NCBI GenBank assembly: GCA_035648415.1
Contig: DASRLO010000057.1
Location: 24,557-88,556 of the forward strand
Direction: 5' to 3'
Length of the DNA: 64,000 nucleotides
Source of the DNA: DATARH01 sp035648415
GTDB lineage: Bacteria; Pseudomonadota; Alphaproteobacteria; ATCC43930; CGMCC-115725
The notes under the pieces were generated by a model. It made no database searches. It saw only the letters and a list, made by a program, of their open reading frames with translations, and had not been told where the DNA came from. Both the position numbers and the translations under genes were made by a program. Shown here piece by piece: positions 16,563 to 24,917 of this stretch (the stretch's first letter is position 1; every line of letters starts with the position of its first letter).

Positions 16563-17297
16563 CTACAGCAGCCGGTACAGGAATTCCGGGATGTAGTTGC
16601 GGCGCCCGTTGAGCACCGCGCCGAGGAAATGCCCACCGGCTTGCTCGACCAGCGCCTTGGCGTGCGCGATCACCGCCGGGCGGGTGCCCTCGGCCTTGAT
16701 CACCAGGAAGATCCCATCCGCCGCGTCGGGCAGAAGGGTCGAATATTCGCCGCGCTCCATCGGCGCGCAATCGACGATGACGAGATCGAACTGTTCGCGC
16801 AGCTGCTGGTAAAGCCCGCTCAGCGTCACCGCGTCGGCCGGTCCGTTGCCGCGCTCGCCGACCAGGCAGGCGACCGACAGCGAGGTGCCGGGCACCTGAT
16901 GCTGCAGATCGGCCTCGTCGAAGCCGATCCAGATGCCGTCGACGAGACCGCGCGAGGTGTCGCAGTTGAAGTGGCGCGCGGTTCGCAGATCGCCGCGCGC
17001 GGCGTCGATCAAGAGGCAGCGGCGGCGCCCCGTGGTCGCCGCGAGCAGCGCGAATTCACGGGCGATCGTCGAGGTGCCCTCGCCTTCCGCCGCCGCGACG
17101 AAGTGCAGGACGGCGCCGCGCGTGCCGTCGAGCAGCGGCCGCACCGCCGCCAGCAGGGGGGTCAGCTCGACCGCGATCGGCCCAGGCGCCCGCGCGGGCT
17201 GCAGCTGCCCCGGGCCGCGCTCCGGCGCTTCGCCGGACAGCGCCCGGTCGTTGCCGCTCTGCCGCGCCCGCTGCAATGCATCGTAGACGCTGGTCAC
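16563..17297 (-). CDS. CpsD/CapB-like BY-kinase-type ATPase lacking the Walker A lysine
   Basis: About 244 residues of the P-loop tyrosine-kinase fold that usually partners a Wzz co-polymerase. Walker A' is RCLLIDAARGD and Walker B is FDLVIVDCAP. The Walker A loop reads AAAEGEGTSTIA, with threonine where the essential lysine of GEGKS/T stands. Only two tyrosines lie near the C-terminus (NYIPEFLYRLL), not a Tyr cluster. A GTG start at 17297 (MTSVYDALQRAR, AAGAGA-like site upstream) is preferred to a GTG 75 bases earlier. Wzz and Wza are about 10 kb away. It may be a nucleotide-independent regulator or use an altered P-loop. Confidence 0.8.
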   Translation of the reverse strand: MTSVYDALQRARQSGNDRALSGEAPERGPGQLQPARAPGPIAVELTPLLAAVRPLLDGTRGAVLHFVAAAEGEGTSTIAREFALLAATTGRRRCLLIDAARGDLRTARHFNCDTSRGLVDGIWIGFDEADLQHQVPGTSLSVACLVGERGNGPADAVTLSGLYQQLREQFDLVIVDCAPMERGEYSTLLPDAADGIFLVIKAEGTRPAVIAHAKALVEQAGGHFLGAVLNGRRNYIPEFLYRLL

Positions 17298-17405
17298 GAT
17301 GGTCTCTTTCGGGAAACCCGCACGCACCGTCGCCTCCGCAAAAATCCGCTGTCCGGAGACGGGGCCGCGCACCGTGGCGAGTATACCGACGGCGGGCGGA
17401 TCGGC

Positions 17406-18305
17406 CTAGCCGCTCCGCGCCTCCGCGAGGCAATTGCCGATTTCCGCCGCGGTCCCCGCCACGCCCTGCTCCATCATGCCGAGATGCGATCCCGGCACCC
17501 GGCGAATCACCAGATTTTCGAGAAACTGGCCCCACACCCTTTCGGGCCGTCGCGGCTCCAAATTGGGGACTTCCGCCGGCTGCAGGAACACGACTTTTCC
17601 GGCATACCGCACCGGGCGATAGGCCTCGCCGGCGTCATACGTCGCGAGATGGACGCGGCGCGACGCCGCATCGGTGCCTTCGGCGACGACCGGCGGCGGG
17701 GCGACCAGCCTCACGCCGCTGGCCGACAGGTAATGCAGGAGACTGCGAAGGCGGCGCGTTACCTCGGTTGCGGCGTGCCGCGGCGTGCAGCGCCGCAGCG
17801 CGCCGCAGGCCCGCACGGCTTGCCGGCCGAGGATTTCGAGATGGCAGCCGAGCGGCCAGGTTGCACGGCTCGGATAGGTGTCGAGCAGCACGACGAGCGG
17901 CACCTCATGGCCGGTGGCAGCGAGCTGCCGCGCCGCCTCCAGCGCCACCAGCCCGCCGGCCGAGTAGCCGACCAGCAGATAGGGCCCCGCCGGACGCGCC
18001 GCCATCATCACGGCGATCGTGTGCTCCGCCATCTCGGCGAGGGTCTCGCACGGGGTCTCCCCTTGCGCGATGCCGCGCGGCCGGACGGCGTAGACCGGCA
18101 TCGGCACGGTCATCGCCGAAGCCAGCGGCGCCAGTTGAAGGATGCTGCCGGTCGCGCCAGGGATCATGAACACGGGCGGCTCGTCATTGCCGGGCTTCAT
18201 CGTGACGCAGCCGGCGGCCGTCGATGCGCCGAGCCCGCCGGCGCCCGCCTGCACCCACGACCGCGCCGCGCGCACGCTGCGGAACAAGAGGGCGGTGTCG
18301 CTCAT
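17406..18305 (-). CDS. Thioesterase-domain alpha/beta hydrolase
   Basis: 299 residues, type II thioesterase-like domain of the NRPS/PKS kind. Ser115 lies in the nucleophile elbow GYSAGG, the acid is probably the Asp of LLDTYPS, and the His is in PGSHLGMM near the C-terminus. FMIPGATGSILQLAPLA matches the oxyanion region. Such domains release acyl groups from carrier proteins. No NRPS or PKS is present, so here it could transfer or remove an acyl substituent of the polysaccharide, or act on CoA/ACP thioesters. It lies between the kinase-like gene and the GMC oxidoreductase on the same strand. Confidence 0.8.
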   Translation of the reverse strand: MSDTALLFRSVRAARSWVQAGAGGLGASTAAGCVTMKPGNDEPPVFMIPGATGSILQLAPLASAMTVPMPVYAVRPRGIAQGETPCETLAEMAEHTIAVMMAARPAGPYLLVGYSAGGLVALEAARQLAATGHEVPLVVLLDTYPSRATWPLGCHLEILGRQAVRACGALRRCTPRHAATEVTRRLRSLLHYLSASGVRLVAPPPVVAEGTDAASRRVHLATYDAGEAYRPVRYAGKVVFLQPAEVPNLEPRRPERVWGQFLENLVIRRVPGSHLGMMEQGVAGTAAEIGNCLAEARSG

Positions 18306-18398
18306 CGGATGTCGCCGGCGGCGTCGATGACGATCTTGTTCGGTACCCTCATGGTTCTCGCCGCGGGCTCGCTGCAACAGGGATGGGAGTGGCCGTGG

Positions 18399-20138
18399 TC
18401 AGTCGGCGACGGTCTGCGGCGCAGAGTGCGGTTCACTCGTAAACGAAGGCATAACGGCGTGCATGCGGGGCTTGGCCGCCGGCTTCGGTTCCGGCAGTTC
18501 GCGGACGAGCCGCGCGACGTGCGCCGCGAGCCTTGCCGACAGCGTCGCGATCAGCAGCGTCGGGTTGGCCTGGCCGGAGGTCGGGAACACCGCGCTGCCG
18601 GCGACGAACAGGTTGGTCGTGCCGTGGACGCGGCAATCGGCGTCGACGACGCCGCGTGCCGGGTCGGCGGCCATGCGGATCGTGCCGATCTGGTGATAGC
18701 CGTCGGTCATCTGGTTCCAGACCCGGGCGGCGCGCTCCTTCGCCGGGAAATGATGTTCGAGCCGGCCGAGTCCCGCGGCGCGCAGGTCGCGGTCGATGAT
18801 CGCGTGTCCGGCGACCACCGAGCGTGCGTCGGGTTCGCTGTAGCGCAGGTCGATCTTGAGCCGCGGCATGCCCAGCGCGTCGCGCGCCTCGCCGAGGCTG
18901 ACCGTGCTCGCCGGGTTGGGCGCCTGCTCGGCGTGATAGAACAGCGTGTAGCGGCGCGCCTGGTTGCGAATGAAGAAGCCCGGCAGGCGCGGCGTCGCGC
19001 CGTAACGGCGATAGAGGAACCGCACGGTCTCGCGCGCCGCCTCGGGCAGCCCGGCGAGGATGTTGCCGAGATGCTGCCCAACCGCGTTGACGCCGTGCTC
19101 CAAATATTTCCGCCGAATCGCCTCGGGTTCGAGCAGGCGGCCAAGCAACGGCGCCGCGAGGGCGAGGTAGGCGAGCGAGAGGATCGCGCTCCGGTGCGCC
19201 GGATCGCCAAGCAGCGGGTTGTCGGGCCACGCCGCCATGTTGAGGAGGCCGCAGCGCTGCTGGGCCTCACCGTTGATCGTGATGCGCCGCCGGGCGTAGC
19301 GGCCGCCTTCGTCGATGAAGAAGTCGAACGCGGTGGCGGGCAGCGCCGGGCTGAACACGACATCGGCGATCCGACCCTCGAAATGTCCCATATACGCACG
19401 GCCCAACATGCCCTCGGCGCCGCCGAAGAGGCGCGGCCGGGCCATCCGCGCGGCGAGCATCAGCCGCGTCGTTTCCAACCCGCCGCAGGCGAGGACCACG
19501 GCGCGGGCGCGCATCGTCAAGCGCGCGCCCGACGGCAGGCATACACGAACCCCGTCGACGCGCCCGCTGACGGGATCGATTTCGATGTCCGTGGCGACCG
19601 CGCCAAGGAGGATGCGCAACCCCGGATCGCGGGTCAGCGCCTTGGCATGGAGCTGGCGCAAATTGCGCCGCTCGCTCCAGCGCTCCAGCCGGTCGAGGCG
19701 GCAATCCGCCATCGCCGCGACCGACGGCACCGGCGCCGAAAACTCCGTCGCCCCCGCGTTCAGGTAGCGCATCGCGACGCCGTACCACGGCCGGATCGCG
19801 TCGTGCGCCAGCGGCCAGCCGCCGAGCGGCACATGCGACCGGTCGGCGAAGTCGATATCGTCGAACGGCACGCAGCGCCCGCCCCACAGCAGCGAAGTGC
19901 CGCCGAGCGCGCGGCGCACCGCGATCCGCATCGGCGCGTGGCGGCTCTGATCGGCGATCTCGGCGTCGGCGAGGGCCTGGAAATCGGCGTCGAAGCCGTC
20001 CGCCCCTCCGGCCAGCATCACGACCTCGACGCCGTGCCGGCGCAATTCCAACGCCTGCACGATACCGGCCGGGCCTGCGCCGACGATTAGCACCGGGGCG
20101 GCGGCGAAATGCTCGGAAGGGATTTCTTGAGGGATCAT
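18399..20138 (-). CDS. GMC family FAD-dependent oxidoreductase
   Basis: 579 residues. N-terminal Rossmann FAD motif VLIVGAGPAGIVQALEL, then RRALGGTSLLWGGR, and the C-terminal GMC_oxred_C block with YHQIGTIRMAADPARGVVDADCRVHGTTNLFVAGSAVFPTSGQANPT, which carries the His and Asn/Pro-Thr positions used for alcohol oxidation. It probably oxidises an alcohol, perhaps a sugar hydroxyl. It has no signal peptide, so it acts in the cytoplasm unless partner-exported. The ATG at 20138 is the start nearest the conserved sequence. Divergent from the aldo/keto reductase gene, suggesting a linked redox modification. Confidence 0.85.
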   Translation of the reverse strand: MIPQEIPSEHFAAAPVLIVGAGPAGIVQALELRRHGVEVVMLAGGADGFDADFQALADAEIADQSRHAPMRIAVRRALGGTSLLWGGRCVPFDDIDFADRSHVPLGGWPLAHDAIRPWYGVAMRYLNAGATEFSAPVPSVAAMADCRLDRLERWSERRNLRQLHAKALTRDPGLRILLGAVATDIEIDPVSGRVDGVRVCLPSGARLTMRARAVVLACGGLETTRLMLAARMARPRLFGGAEGMLGRAYMGHFEGRIADVVFSPALPATAFDFFIDEGGRYARRRITINGEAQQRCGLLNMAAWPDNPLLGDPAHRSAILSLAYLALAAPLLGRLLEPEAIRRKYLEHGVNAVGQHLGNILAGLPEAARETVRFLYRRYGATPRLPGFFIRNQARRYTLFYHAEQAPNPASTVSLGEARDALGMPRLKIDLRYSEPDARSVVAGHAIIDRDLRAAGLGRLEHHFPAKERAARVWNQMTDGYHQIGTIRMAADPARGVVDADCRVHGTTNLFVAGSAVFPTSGQANPTLLIATLSARLAAHVARLVRELPEPKPAAKPRMHAVMPSFTSEPHSAPQTVAD

Positions 20139-20170
20139 CGGGTAAGCAGAGCGCTCGACATCACCGCAGT

Positions 20171-21070
20171 GTGGACCGAATGGATTACGCAACCCTTGCT
20201 CCCGGCCTGCCACCCTCGTCGCGGCTCGGTTTTGGCTGCGGCGGCGTCATGGGACGCGTCGGGCGCGGCCCGTCGCTGCGCGCGATCGCCGCCGCGCTCG
20301 ACGCCGGGATCACCCATTTCGACGTCGCCCGACTTTACGGTTACGGCGAGGCGGAGGCGCTGCTCGGCGAAGCGCTCGCCGGCAGGCGCGACCGCGCCGT
20401 CGTCGCCAGTAAGTTCGGCCTCGATGCGCCGCGCTCGGCCGGCGCGCTGCGCGTGCTGAAGCCGCTGGCGCAAAAACTGGCCGCGAGCGTGCCCGGCGCG
20501 CGCGGCGTGCTGCGGTCGCTGGCCGGCGGCGCGAGCCGGGCGGCGGACCGCTTCTCGGTCGCGTCGGCCGCGGCGTCGCTCGACCGCAGCCTCGCCGCGC
20601 TCAACACCGATTATCTCGACATTTTGTTCCTGCACGATTGCGCGGCAGAAGACCTGTCGGACGAGCTCTTCGACTTCCTCGACCGCCAAGTCACCGCCGG
20701 CAAGATCCGCGCCTATGGCGTCGCCACGGATATCGACGCGGTGCTCGCGCTCCATCGGGCGCACGGCGGCAGGCTGATCCACCAATTCGCCAACGGGCTG
20801 TTCGCGCGCAACGCCGTGCGCCTAGGCGGCGTCGAGCGGCGGATCGTCGGGCACAGCCCGTTCTTCGCCGCCGAGCGGCTGCGCGGGCTCGTCGCTCCCG
20901 GCGATGTTCACCCGCTGATGCTGTCTCACGCGCTGGCGGCGCAGGAGGTAGACGTGGTCCTCTGCTCGATGCTCGATCCGGCGCATCTCAAGGCCAATCT
21001 CGACATCGCCGAGCACCCGCGCGACAGTGGACAGGAGATCGCCGCGGCGCTGAGGGCTTCGGCTGCATAA
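20171..21070 (+). CDS. Aldo/keto reductase
   Basis: 299 residues, AKR TIM barrel. The tetrad is complete: Asp and Tyr in HFDVARLYGYGEAE, Lys in VVASKFG, and His in ILFLHDC. NADPH-dependent reduction of a sugar keto or aldehyde group is likely. A GTG at 20171 and an ATG at 20180 are both possible starts. Divergent from the GMC oxidoreductase with a 32-base gap and followed at 16 bases by the PAP2 gene. Oxidase plus reductase together could invert or deoxygenate a sugar position; that is inference. Confidence 0.85.
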   Translation: MDRMDYATLAPGLPPSSRLGFGCGGVMGRVGRGPSLRAIAAALDAGITHFDVARLYGYGEAEALLGEALAGRRDRAVVASKFGLDAPRSAGALRVLKPLAQKLAASVPGARGVLRSLAGGASRAADRFSVASAAASLDRSLAALNTDYLDILFLHDCAAEDLSDELFDFLDRQVTAGKIRAYGVATDIDAVLALHRAHGGRLIHQFANGLFARNAVRLGGVERRIVGHSPFFAAERLRGLVAPGDVHPLMLSHALAAQEVDVVLCSMLDPAHLKANLDIAEHPRDSGQEIAAALRASAA

Positions 21071-21086
21071 CGCCGCGGCGACGCCA

Positions 21087-21680
21087 TTGCACGCAATCTG
21101 GTTTTTCGTCACCGATTGCGGCGACAGCGCCGTCACGGTGCCGCTGGCGCTGCTGACGCTCGCGTTCCTCGTCGCCGCGCGCCAGCGACGCCACGCCTTC
21201 GTCTGGGCGCTGACGATCGGCGGCTGCGCGGTGGCGATCGGCGTGCTGAAGCTCGCCTTCGGGACTTGCGGGGAGCGTATTCCGCTCGGCCCTATCGTCA
21301 GCCCGAGCGGACACACCGCGATGAGCACGGCGATCTACGGCTCGCTCGCGCTGCTGGTCGCCGCCCGGCTGTCGCCGAGCCGCCGCATCTCGGTCTACGG
21401 GGCCGCCGCCGTCGCCGTCATCGGCATCGCGTTGTCGCGGGTCGTACTGCACGAGCACAATCTGCCCGAGGTCGTGCTCGGCTGGGTCGTGGGCGCCGGC
21501 GCCGTCGTGTTCTTCGGCGTGGCGCTGCGGCGCGAGGCGGCACCTGTGTTACCCGTCACATGGCTGCTCTTGTGTGGTGCGGTTCTCGTCGCGGCGATGC
21601 ACGGCACGCGCTGGATGATCGAGCCCGCCGTGCATCGCCTGGCGTGGGACTTCCGGCTCGCCCTGCCCTGGTGCCGATAA
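21087..21680 (+). CDS. PAP2 superfamily lipid phosphatase
   Basis: 197 residues with five or six hydrophobic helices. The motifs are K-x-R in KLAFGTCGERI, PSGHTAMST, and SRVVLHEHNLPEVVLG, where Glu replaces the usual Asp of SRxxxxxHxxxD. Most such enzymes dephosphorylate undecaprenyl diphosphate or phosphatidate at the outer face of the inner membrane, which would recycle the carrier lipid of this polysaccharide pathway. TTG start at 21087; no better start is seen. Confidence 0.8.
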   Translation: MHAIWFFVTDCGDSAVTVPLALLTLAFLVAARQRRHAFVWALTIGGCAVAIGVLKLAFGTCGERIPLGPIVSPSGHTAMSTAIYGSLALLVAARLSPSRRISVYGAAAVAVIGIALSRVVLHEHNLPEVVLGWVVGAGAVVFFGVALRREAAPVLPVTWLLLCGAVLVAAMHGTRWMIEPAVHRLAWDFRLALPWCR

Positions 21681-21683
21681 CCC

Positions 21684-22460
21684 TCAGGCCGCACTTTTCT
21701 CGGCGGCGGCGGGCACGGCGAGGCCGAGCTTTGCCAGCACGTCGCGCACCGGCAGAACCGAGGCATTCTCCGCCGCATAGGCGACGATCGCGTTGAGCTG
21801 CGCCGGAGTGCAGCCGAAATCCGACGGGTTTTCCGCCACATCATGGGTGAAGAAGATCACCCAGCCGCCGCCGGCCTGCGCATCGTCGATGAGCTGGCAC
21901 AGCCGGTCGCGGTCGAAATCGCGGTTGTAGATGCTGTTGCTCAACAGATCGGCGAGATCGACCGTGCCGCGGTTGATGCCGCGCCCGGTGCCGCGGCACG
22001 AAGCAAAGCGCGCCTCGACCGCGGTTTTTGCGGTTTGCGAGACGCCGCCGAACGGGTAGGCGAAATCGACCGGCCACGCGCCATCGAGGGTTTGCGCCAA
22101 CGCCGCGCCGTTCCGCTCGATCTCGGCGACGATCTCGGCGGGAGTGGCGCGCATGCAGTCGCGGTGGCTGTAGGTGTGGCAGGCGATCTCGTGACCCCGC
22201 GCATGCGCGGCGCGCAGATCGTCGGTCTCGAACATCGGCCCCAGATGGTTGCCCCCGCCGGCGAAGCCCATCGCCGCGTAATAGGTGCCGCGCAAGCCGT
22301 GTCGCTCGAGGATCGGGCCGCCGTTGAGCCAGGCGGAGCGCGGGAAATCGTCGAAGGTGAAGGACACGACCCCGCCCGGCCAGTTCACCGTCGCCGGCCG
22401 GGTCGCCATGAAACCGCCGAGCTCGCGGATCAGACGGGCGGCAATCGAAACGCGCCTCAA
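21684..22460 (-). CDS. Polysaccharide deacetylase family protein (NodB fold)
   Basis: 258 residues, carbohydrate esterase 4 fold. The metal/catalytic motif FTFDDFPRS (motif 1) and HEIACHTYSH (motif 2, H-x-x-x-H pair) are intact. FAYPFGG and a late FFTHDV match motifs 3 and 5. No signal peptide is obvious, so it probably acts on cytoplasmic or lipid-linked intermediates, removing N- or O-acetyl groups from a hexosamine-containing unit. It is convergent with PAP2 with three bases between the genes and divergent from the GT2 gene. Confidence 0.85.
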   Translation of the reverse strand: MRRVSIAARLIRELGGFMATRPATVNWPGGVVSFTFDDFPRSAWLNGGPILERHGLRGTYYAAMGFAGGGNHLGPMFETDDLRAAHARGHEIACHTYSHRDCMRATPAEIVAEIERNGAALAQTLDGAWPVDFAYPFGGVSQTAKTAVEARFASCRGTGRGINRGTVDLADLLSNSIYNRDFDRDRLCQLIDDAQAGGGWVIFFTHDVAENPSDFGCTPAQLNAIVAYAAENASVLPVRDVLAKLGLAVPAAAEKSAA

Positions 22461-22535
22461 TTGCGGTCTCCTGAATGCGAAGGCCCGCCGGCAGCGGGCG
22501 GCAAGTCCTACCGCGATTGCGTTGTCGAGAAATTA

Positions 22536-23468
22536 ATGGCCCCCGCGCAGTCTCGCGCGATGGTCGAGACCAGCATCGTCATCCCGTCCTATCGCCGCCC
22601 GCGGGATCTCGAACGGGCGATCGCCAGCGTGCTCGCGCAAGAGGGCGTCGCAACGGCATACGAAATCCTGGTTGTCGACAACGACCCCGAAGGCTCCGCC
22701 GCGCCGGTCGTCGCGGCGATGGCAGCCTCCAGCCGGGCGCCGATCCGCTATGCGGCGGAGCCGCGCCCCGGTATCTCGCACGCGCGCAACACCGGCGTCG
22801 CCCATGCCGCCGGCCGCTACCTCGCCTTTCTCGACGACGACGAGGAGGCCGCGCCGCACTGGCTCTCGCATATGCTCGCGACGATCGAGCGCTTCGGCGC
22901 CGACGCGGTGGTCGGCCCGGTCTATCCGCGGTTTCCGGCCGAGGCGGGCGAGATCGACGCCTATCGCCGCCATGTCTACACCCGCGACGCGCGGGCGCCG
23001 ACCGGGACCGCGCTGCTGCGCTGGAACATCGGCAACAGCCTCTTCGACAAGGCGCGCTGCTTTGTCGAGGCGGAGCCGTTCTCGCCGCGGCTCGGTCGCA
23101 CCGGCGGCGAGGACACGGTGTTTCTGCGTCAGCTGACCCGGCGCGGCCGCAGGATGGTGTGGTGCGGCGAGGCGGTGGCCTGGGAAACCGTGCCGGCCGA
23201 CCGGCTCGACGCGAAATATCTGCTGCGGCGAGCCTTCCGCGGGGCGCAGACGGCAACGTTCGTCTGCACCGTCGTAAAGCCGCGCGAGCTGGGCCGGGCG
23301 CTGCGGCTGATGGCCGGCGGCTGCCTGCAGGCGGCGCTCTACGGGCCGGTCGCGCTGGCGCTCAGAGCGCTCGAGCATGAGCAATGGCTGCCGATGATGG
23401 CGAAGGCCGTCGCCGGGCTCGGCAAGCTCCTGTGGCACCCCAGCCTGCACCTGCGGATGTACCGGTAA
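22536..23468 (+). CDS. GT2 family glycosyltransferase
   Basis: 310 residues, GT-A fold. TSIVIPSYRRPRDLERAI starts the nucleotide-binding half, ILVVDND is the first acidic motif, AFLDDDEEA is the DxD motif, and RTGGEDTVF is an ED catalytic region. A C-terminal hydrophobic helix (about 245-280) may anchor it in the membrane. It is the last gene of the main exopolysaccharide block. The ATG at 22536 is used; one 24 bases later is possible. Confidence 0.85.
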   Translation: MAPAQSRAMVETSIVIPSYRRPRDLERAIASVLAQEGVATAYEILVVDNDPEGSAAPVVAAMAASSRAPIRYAAEPRPGISHARNTGVAHAAGRYLAFLDDDEEAAPHWLSHMLATIERFGADAVVGPVYPRFPAEAGEIDAYRRHVYTRDARAPTGTALLRWNIGNSLFDKARCFVEAEPFSPRLGRTGGEDTVFLRQLTRRGRRMVWCGEAVAWETVPADRLDAKYLLRRAFRGAQTATFVCTVVKPRELGRALRLMAGGCLQAALYGPVALALRALEHEQWLPMMAKAVAGLGKLLWHPSLHLRMYR

Positions 23469-23482
23469 TTCCATTTGTCATT

Positions 23483-23511
23483 CCGGGATGCCCCGTCAGG
23501 GGCAGACCCGG
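23483..23511. repeat. Hairpin element between convergent genes
   Basis: CCGGG-A-TGCCCC then GTCA then GGGGCA-GA-CCCGG forms a two-part stem. It lies between the ends of the GT2 gene and the GcvA-like gene, so it could stop transcription from both sides, but it has no strong T run directly next to it. TTTTATT follows within ten bases. Confidence 0.55.
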
Positions 23512-23525
23512 ATGGCAGCCCGATT

Positions 23526-24434
23526 TTATTCGTCCGCCTCCTGGCGCAGCCAGTCGCGGAAGGCCCTGACCTTGGGCCGCTCCAGCGCGCCGGGGGCCGT
23601 CACGACGTAATACGCGAAGAGATCGGGCAGCGAGAGCGAGAAGAGGCGCACCAACCGCCCGGCGGCGATGTCGGCCGCCGCGGTGGTGCTGTAGGCGAGC
23701 GTCACGCCATGCCCGGCGATCGCGGCTTCCAACGCCAGGATGTTGGTGCTGAACGACGGCCCGTGCGAGGCCGCCGCGTCGTCGACCCCGGCGGCCTTGA
23801 GCCACATCGACCAGGTCGGCACCAGCGGGTCGCGGTCCACCGCCTGGTCGTGCAACAGCGCATGGCTGCGCAGATCGGCGGGCGTCTCCAAGGGCGGGCC
23901 GGCGCGCAGCAATTCGGGGCTGCACGCCGGAAACACCTCGTTCTTCAGCAGCAGCTCGACATCGAGCCCTGGATAGCGCCCGGTGCCATAGCGGATCGCG
24001 ATGTCGAAATCGGCGCGGGTGAGGTCGACGACCGTGTCCGTCGCCGAGATCCGCACGTCGATGTCGGGGTGCTGCTTCTGGAAGCGATGGAGGCGCTGCA
24101 CCAGCCACTTGCCGGCGAAGGACGGCGAGGCGGTGACGGTGAGCGTGCCGGTGTCGTTGTGCGCGCGCAACCGCCGCACCGAGCTTTGGATGCCGGCGAA
24201 GGCCTCGGTCAGACCGGGCAGCAGCACGCGGGCCGACGCGGTCAGCTCGACCGCGCGGTTGCGGCGCTCGAACAGGCTGACCCCCAAATCCTCTTCGAGC
24301 GCGTGGATCTGATGGCTGACCGCCGCCGGGGTGACGTTGAGCTCGTCGGCCGCCTTGGAAAAGCTCCGCCATCGCGCCGCCGCTTCGAAGGCCCGCAGCG
24401 CGCTCAGCGGCGGCAGATGCCCGCTGGATCGCAT
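23526..24434 (-). CDS. LysR family regulator, GcvA-like
   Basis: 302 residues. It starts LPPLSALRAFEAAARWRSFSKAADELNVTPAAVSHQIHALEEDLGVSLFERRNR, the GcvA/AmpR-type winged helix. The effector domain follows from about residue 92. It is divergent from the DUF1127 gene with a 123-base intergenic region and probably controls that gene and the CmcJ-like oxidoreductase downstream. The effector is not predictable. Confidence 0.9.
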   Translation of the reverse strand: MRSSGHLPPLSALRAFEAAARWRSFSKAADELNVTPAAVSHQIHALEEDLGVSLFERRNRAVELTASARVLLPGLTEAFAGIQSSVRRLRAHNDTGTLTVTASPSFAGKWLVQRLHRFQKQHPDIDVRISATDTVVDLTRADFDIAIRYGTGRYPGLDVELLLKNEVFPACSPELLRAGPPLETPADLRSHALLHDQAVDRDPLVPTWSMWLKAAGVDDAAASHGPSFSTNILALEAAIAGHGVTLAYSTTAAADIAAGRLVRLFSLSLPDLFAYYVVTAPGALERPKVRAFRDWLRQEADE

Positions 24435-24506
24435 TAGATTTACTCATCCGACCGCTGAGAAACTCTCGTTTGTCGATTGATCTAGGAACACTCATTTTCT
24501 CGTTCA

Positions 24507-24524
24507 AGGAGTTCTCAAGCTCCT
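24507..24524. promoter_or_regulatory. Candidate operator in the GcvA-like / DUF1127 intergenic region
   Basis: AGGAG and CTCCT are inverted around TTCTCAAG, inside a run of related TTCTC/CAAG words. The site lies 34 bases before the DUF1127 start codon. The LysR gene is divergent, so this is a plausible binding site, not a proven one. Confidence 0.3.
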
Positions 24525-24557
24525 CAAGTGGAAGTTCGGAAGATTAGGAGTTCTAAC

Positions 24558-24722
24558 ATGTCTGCCATGCACTTTCAGCCGCTTTCAAAATTCCGCGAGT
24601 GGCGCCGTCGGGCCCACGACCGGCGCGAGCTCGCCGGCCTCAGCGACACCATGCTGCACGACATCGGCATCACCCGCGCCGAGGCGATCTACCTCGCCAA
24701 CAAGCCGTTCTGGAGGGAATGA
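24558..24722 (+). CDS. DUF1127 family small protein
   Basis: 54-residue arginine-rich protein with the DUF1127 core: REWRRRAHDRRELAGLSDTMLHDIGITRAEA. Alphaproteobacteria carry many of these; some tested members bind RNA and influence phosphate and carbon metabolism. The ATG at 24558 has an AGGAG site. Its stop codon overlaps the start of the next micro-protein gene, so they are translationally coupled. Confidence 0.9.
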   Translation: MSAMHFQPLSKFREWRRRAHDRRELAGLSDTMLHDIGITRAEAIYLANKPFWRE

Positions 24723-24880
24723 TGAGCATGCCCCGCACGACGACGGCATCCCGCCTGTGGAGCCGGACGGCCAAGACTCTCGGCAAATTCTGGCACGGGA
24801 TGGTAACGTTGCCCGAAGACCCGCGGCGCAATGCCGACCAGAATGCCTGGACCGACTTCCCGCGCTTCCCGCCGTTCTAA
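24722..24880 (+). CDS. 52-residue micro-protein with VTLP...FPRFPPF tail
   Basis: The start ATG shares one base with the DUF1127 stop codon and has a GGAGGG site, so this very short gene looks translated. The basic N-terminal half ends in KFWHGMVTLPEDPRR and the C-terminus is WTDFPRFPPF. The gene at 33989 has the same W-x2-(L/M)VTLP...F-x2-FP-x-F tail, defining a paralogous micro-protein family in this genome. Function unknown. It precedes the CmcJ-like oxidoreductase by 37 bases. Confidence 0.65.
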   Translation: MSMPRTTTASRLWSRTAKTLGKFWHGMVTLPEDPRRNADQNAWTDFPRFPPF

Positions 24881-24917
24881 GGACTCGCGCTTCCACGCTC
24901 ACCGGAGGACCCGACCA

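Noticed and set aside
16629..20090. A plus-strand open frame of more than 1100 codons
   Set aside because: It lies antisense to the kinase-like, thioesterase and GMC genes, is Arg/Ala/His-rich with no domain, and results from GC-rich third positions.
7256..23468. Exosortase/PEP-CTERM system
   Set aside because: The ExeA-like ATPase suggested it, but no exosortase, PEP-CTERM protein or PrsK/PrsR-like gene is present.
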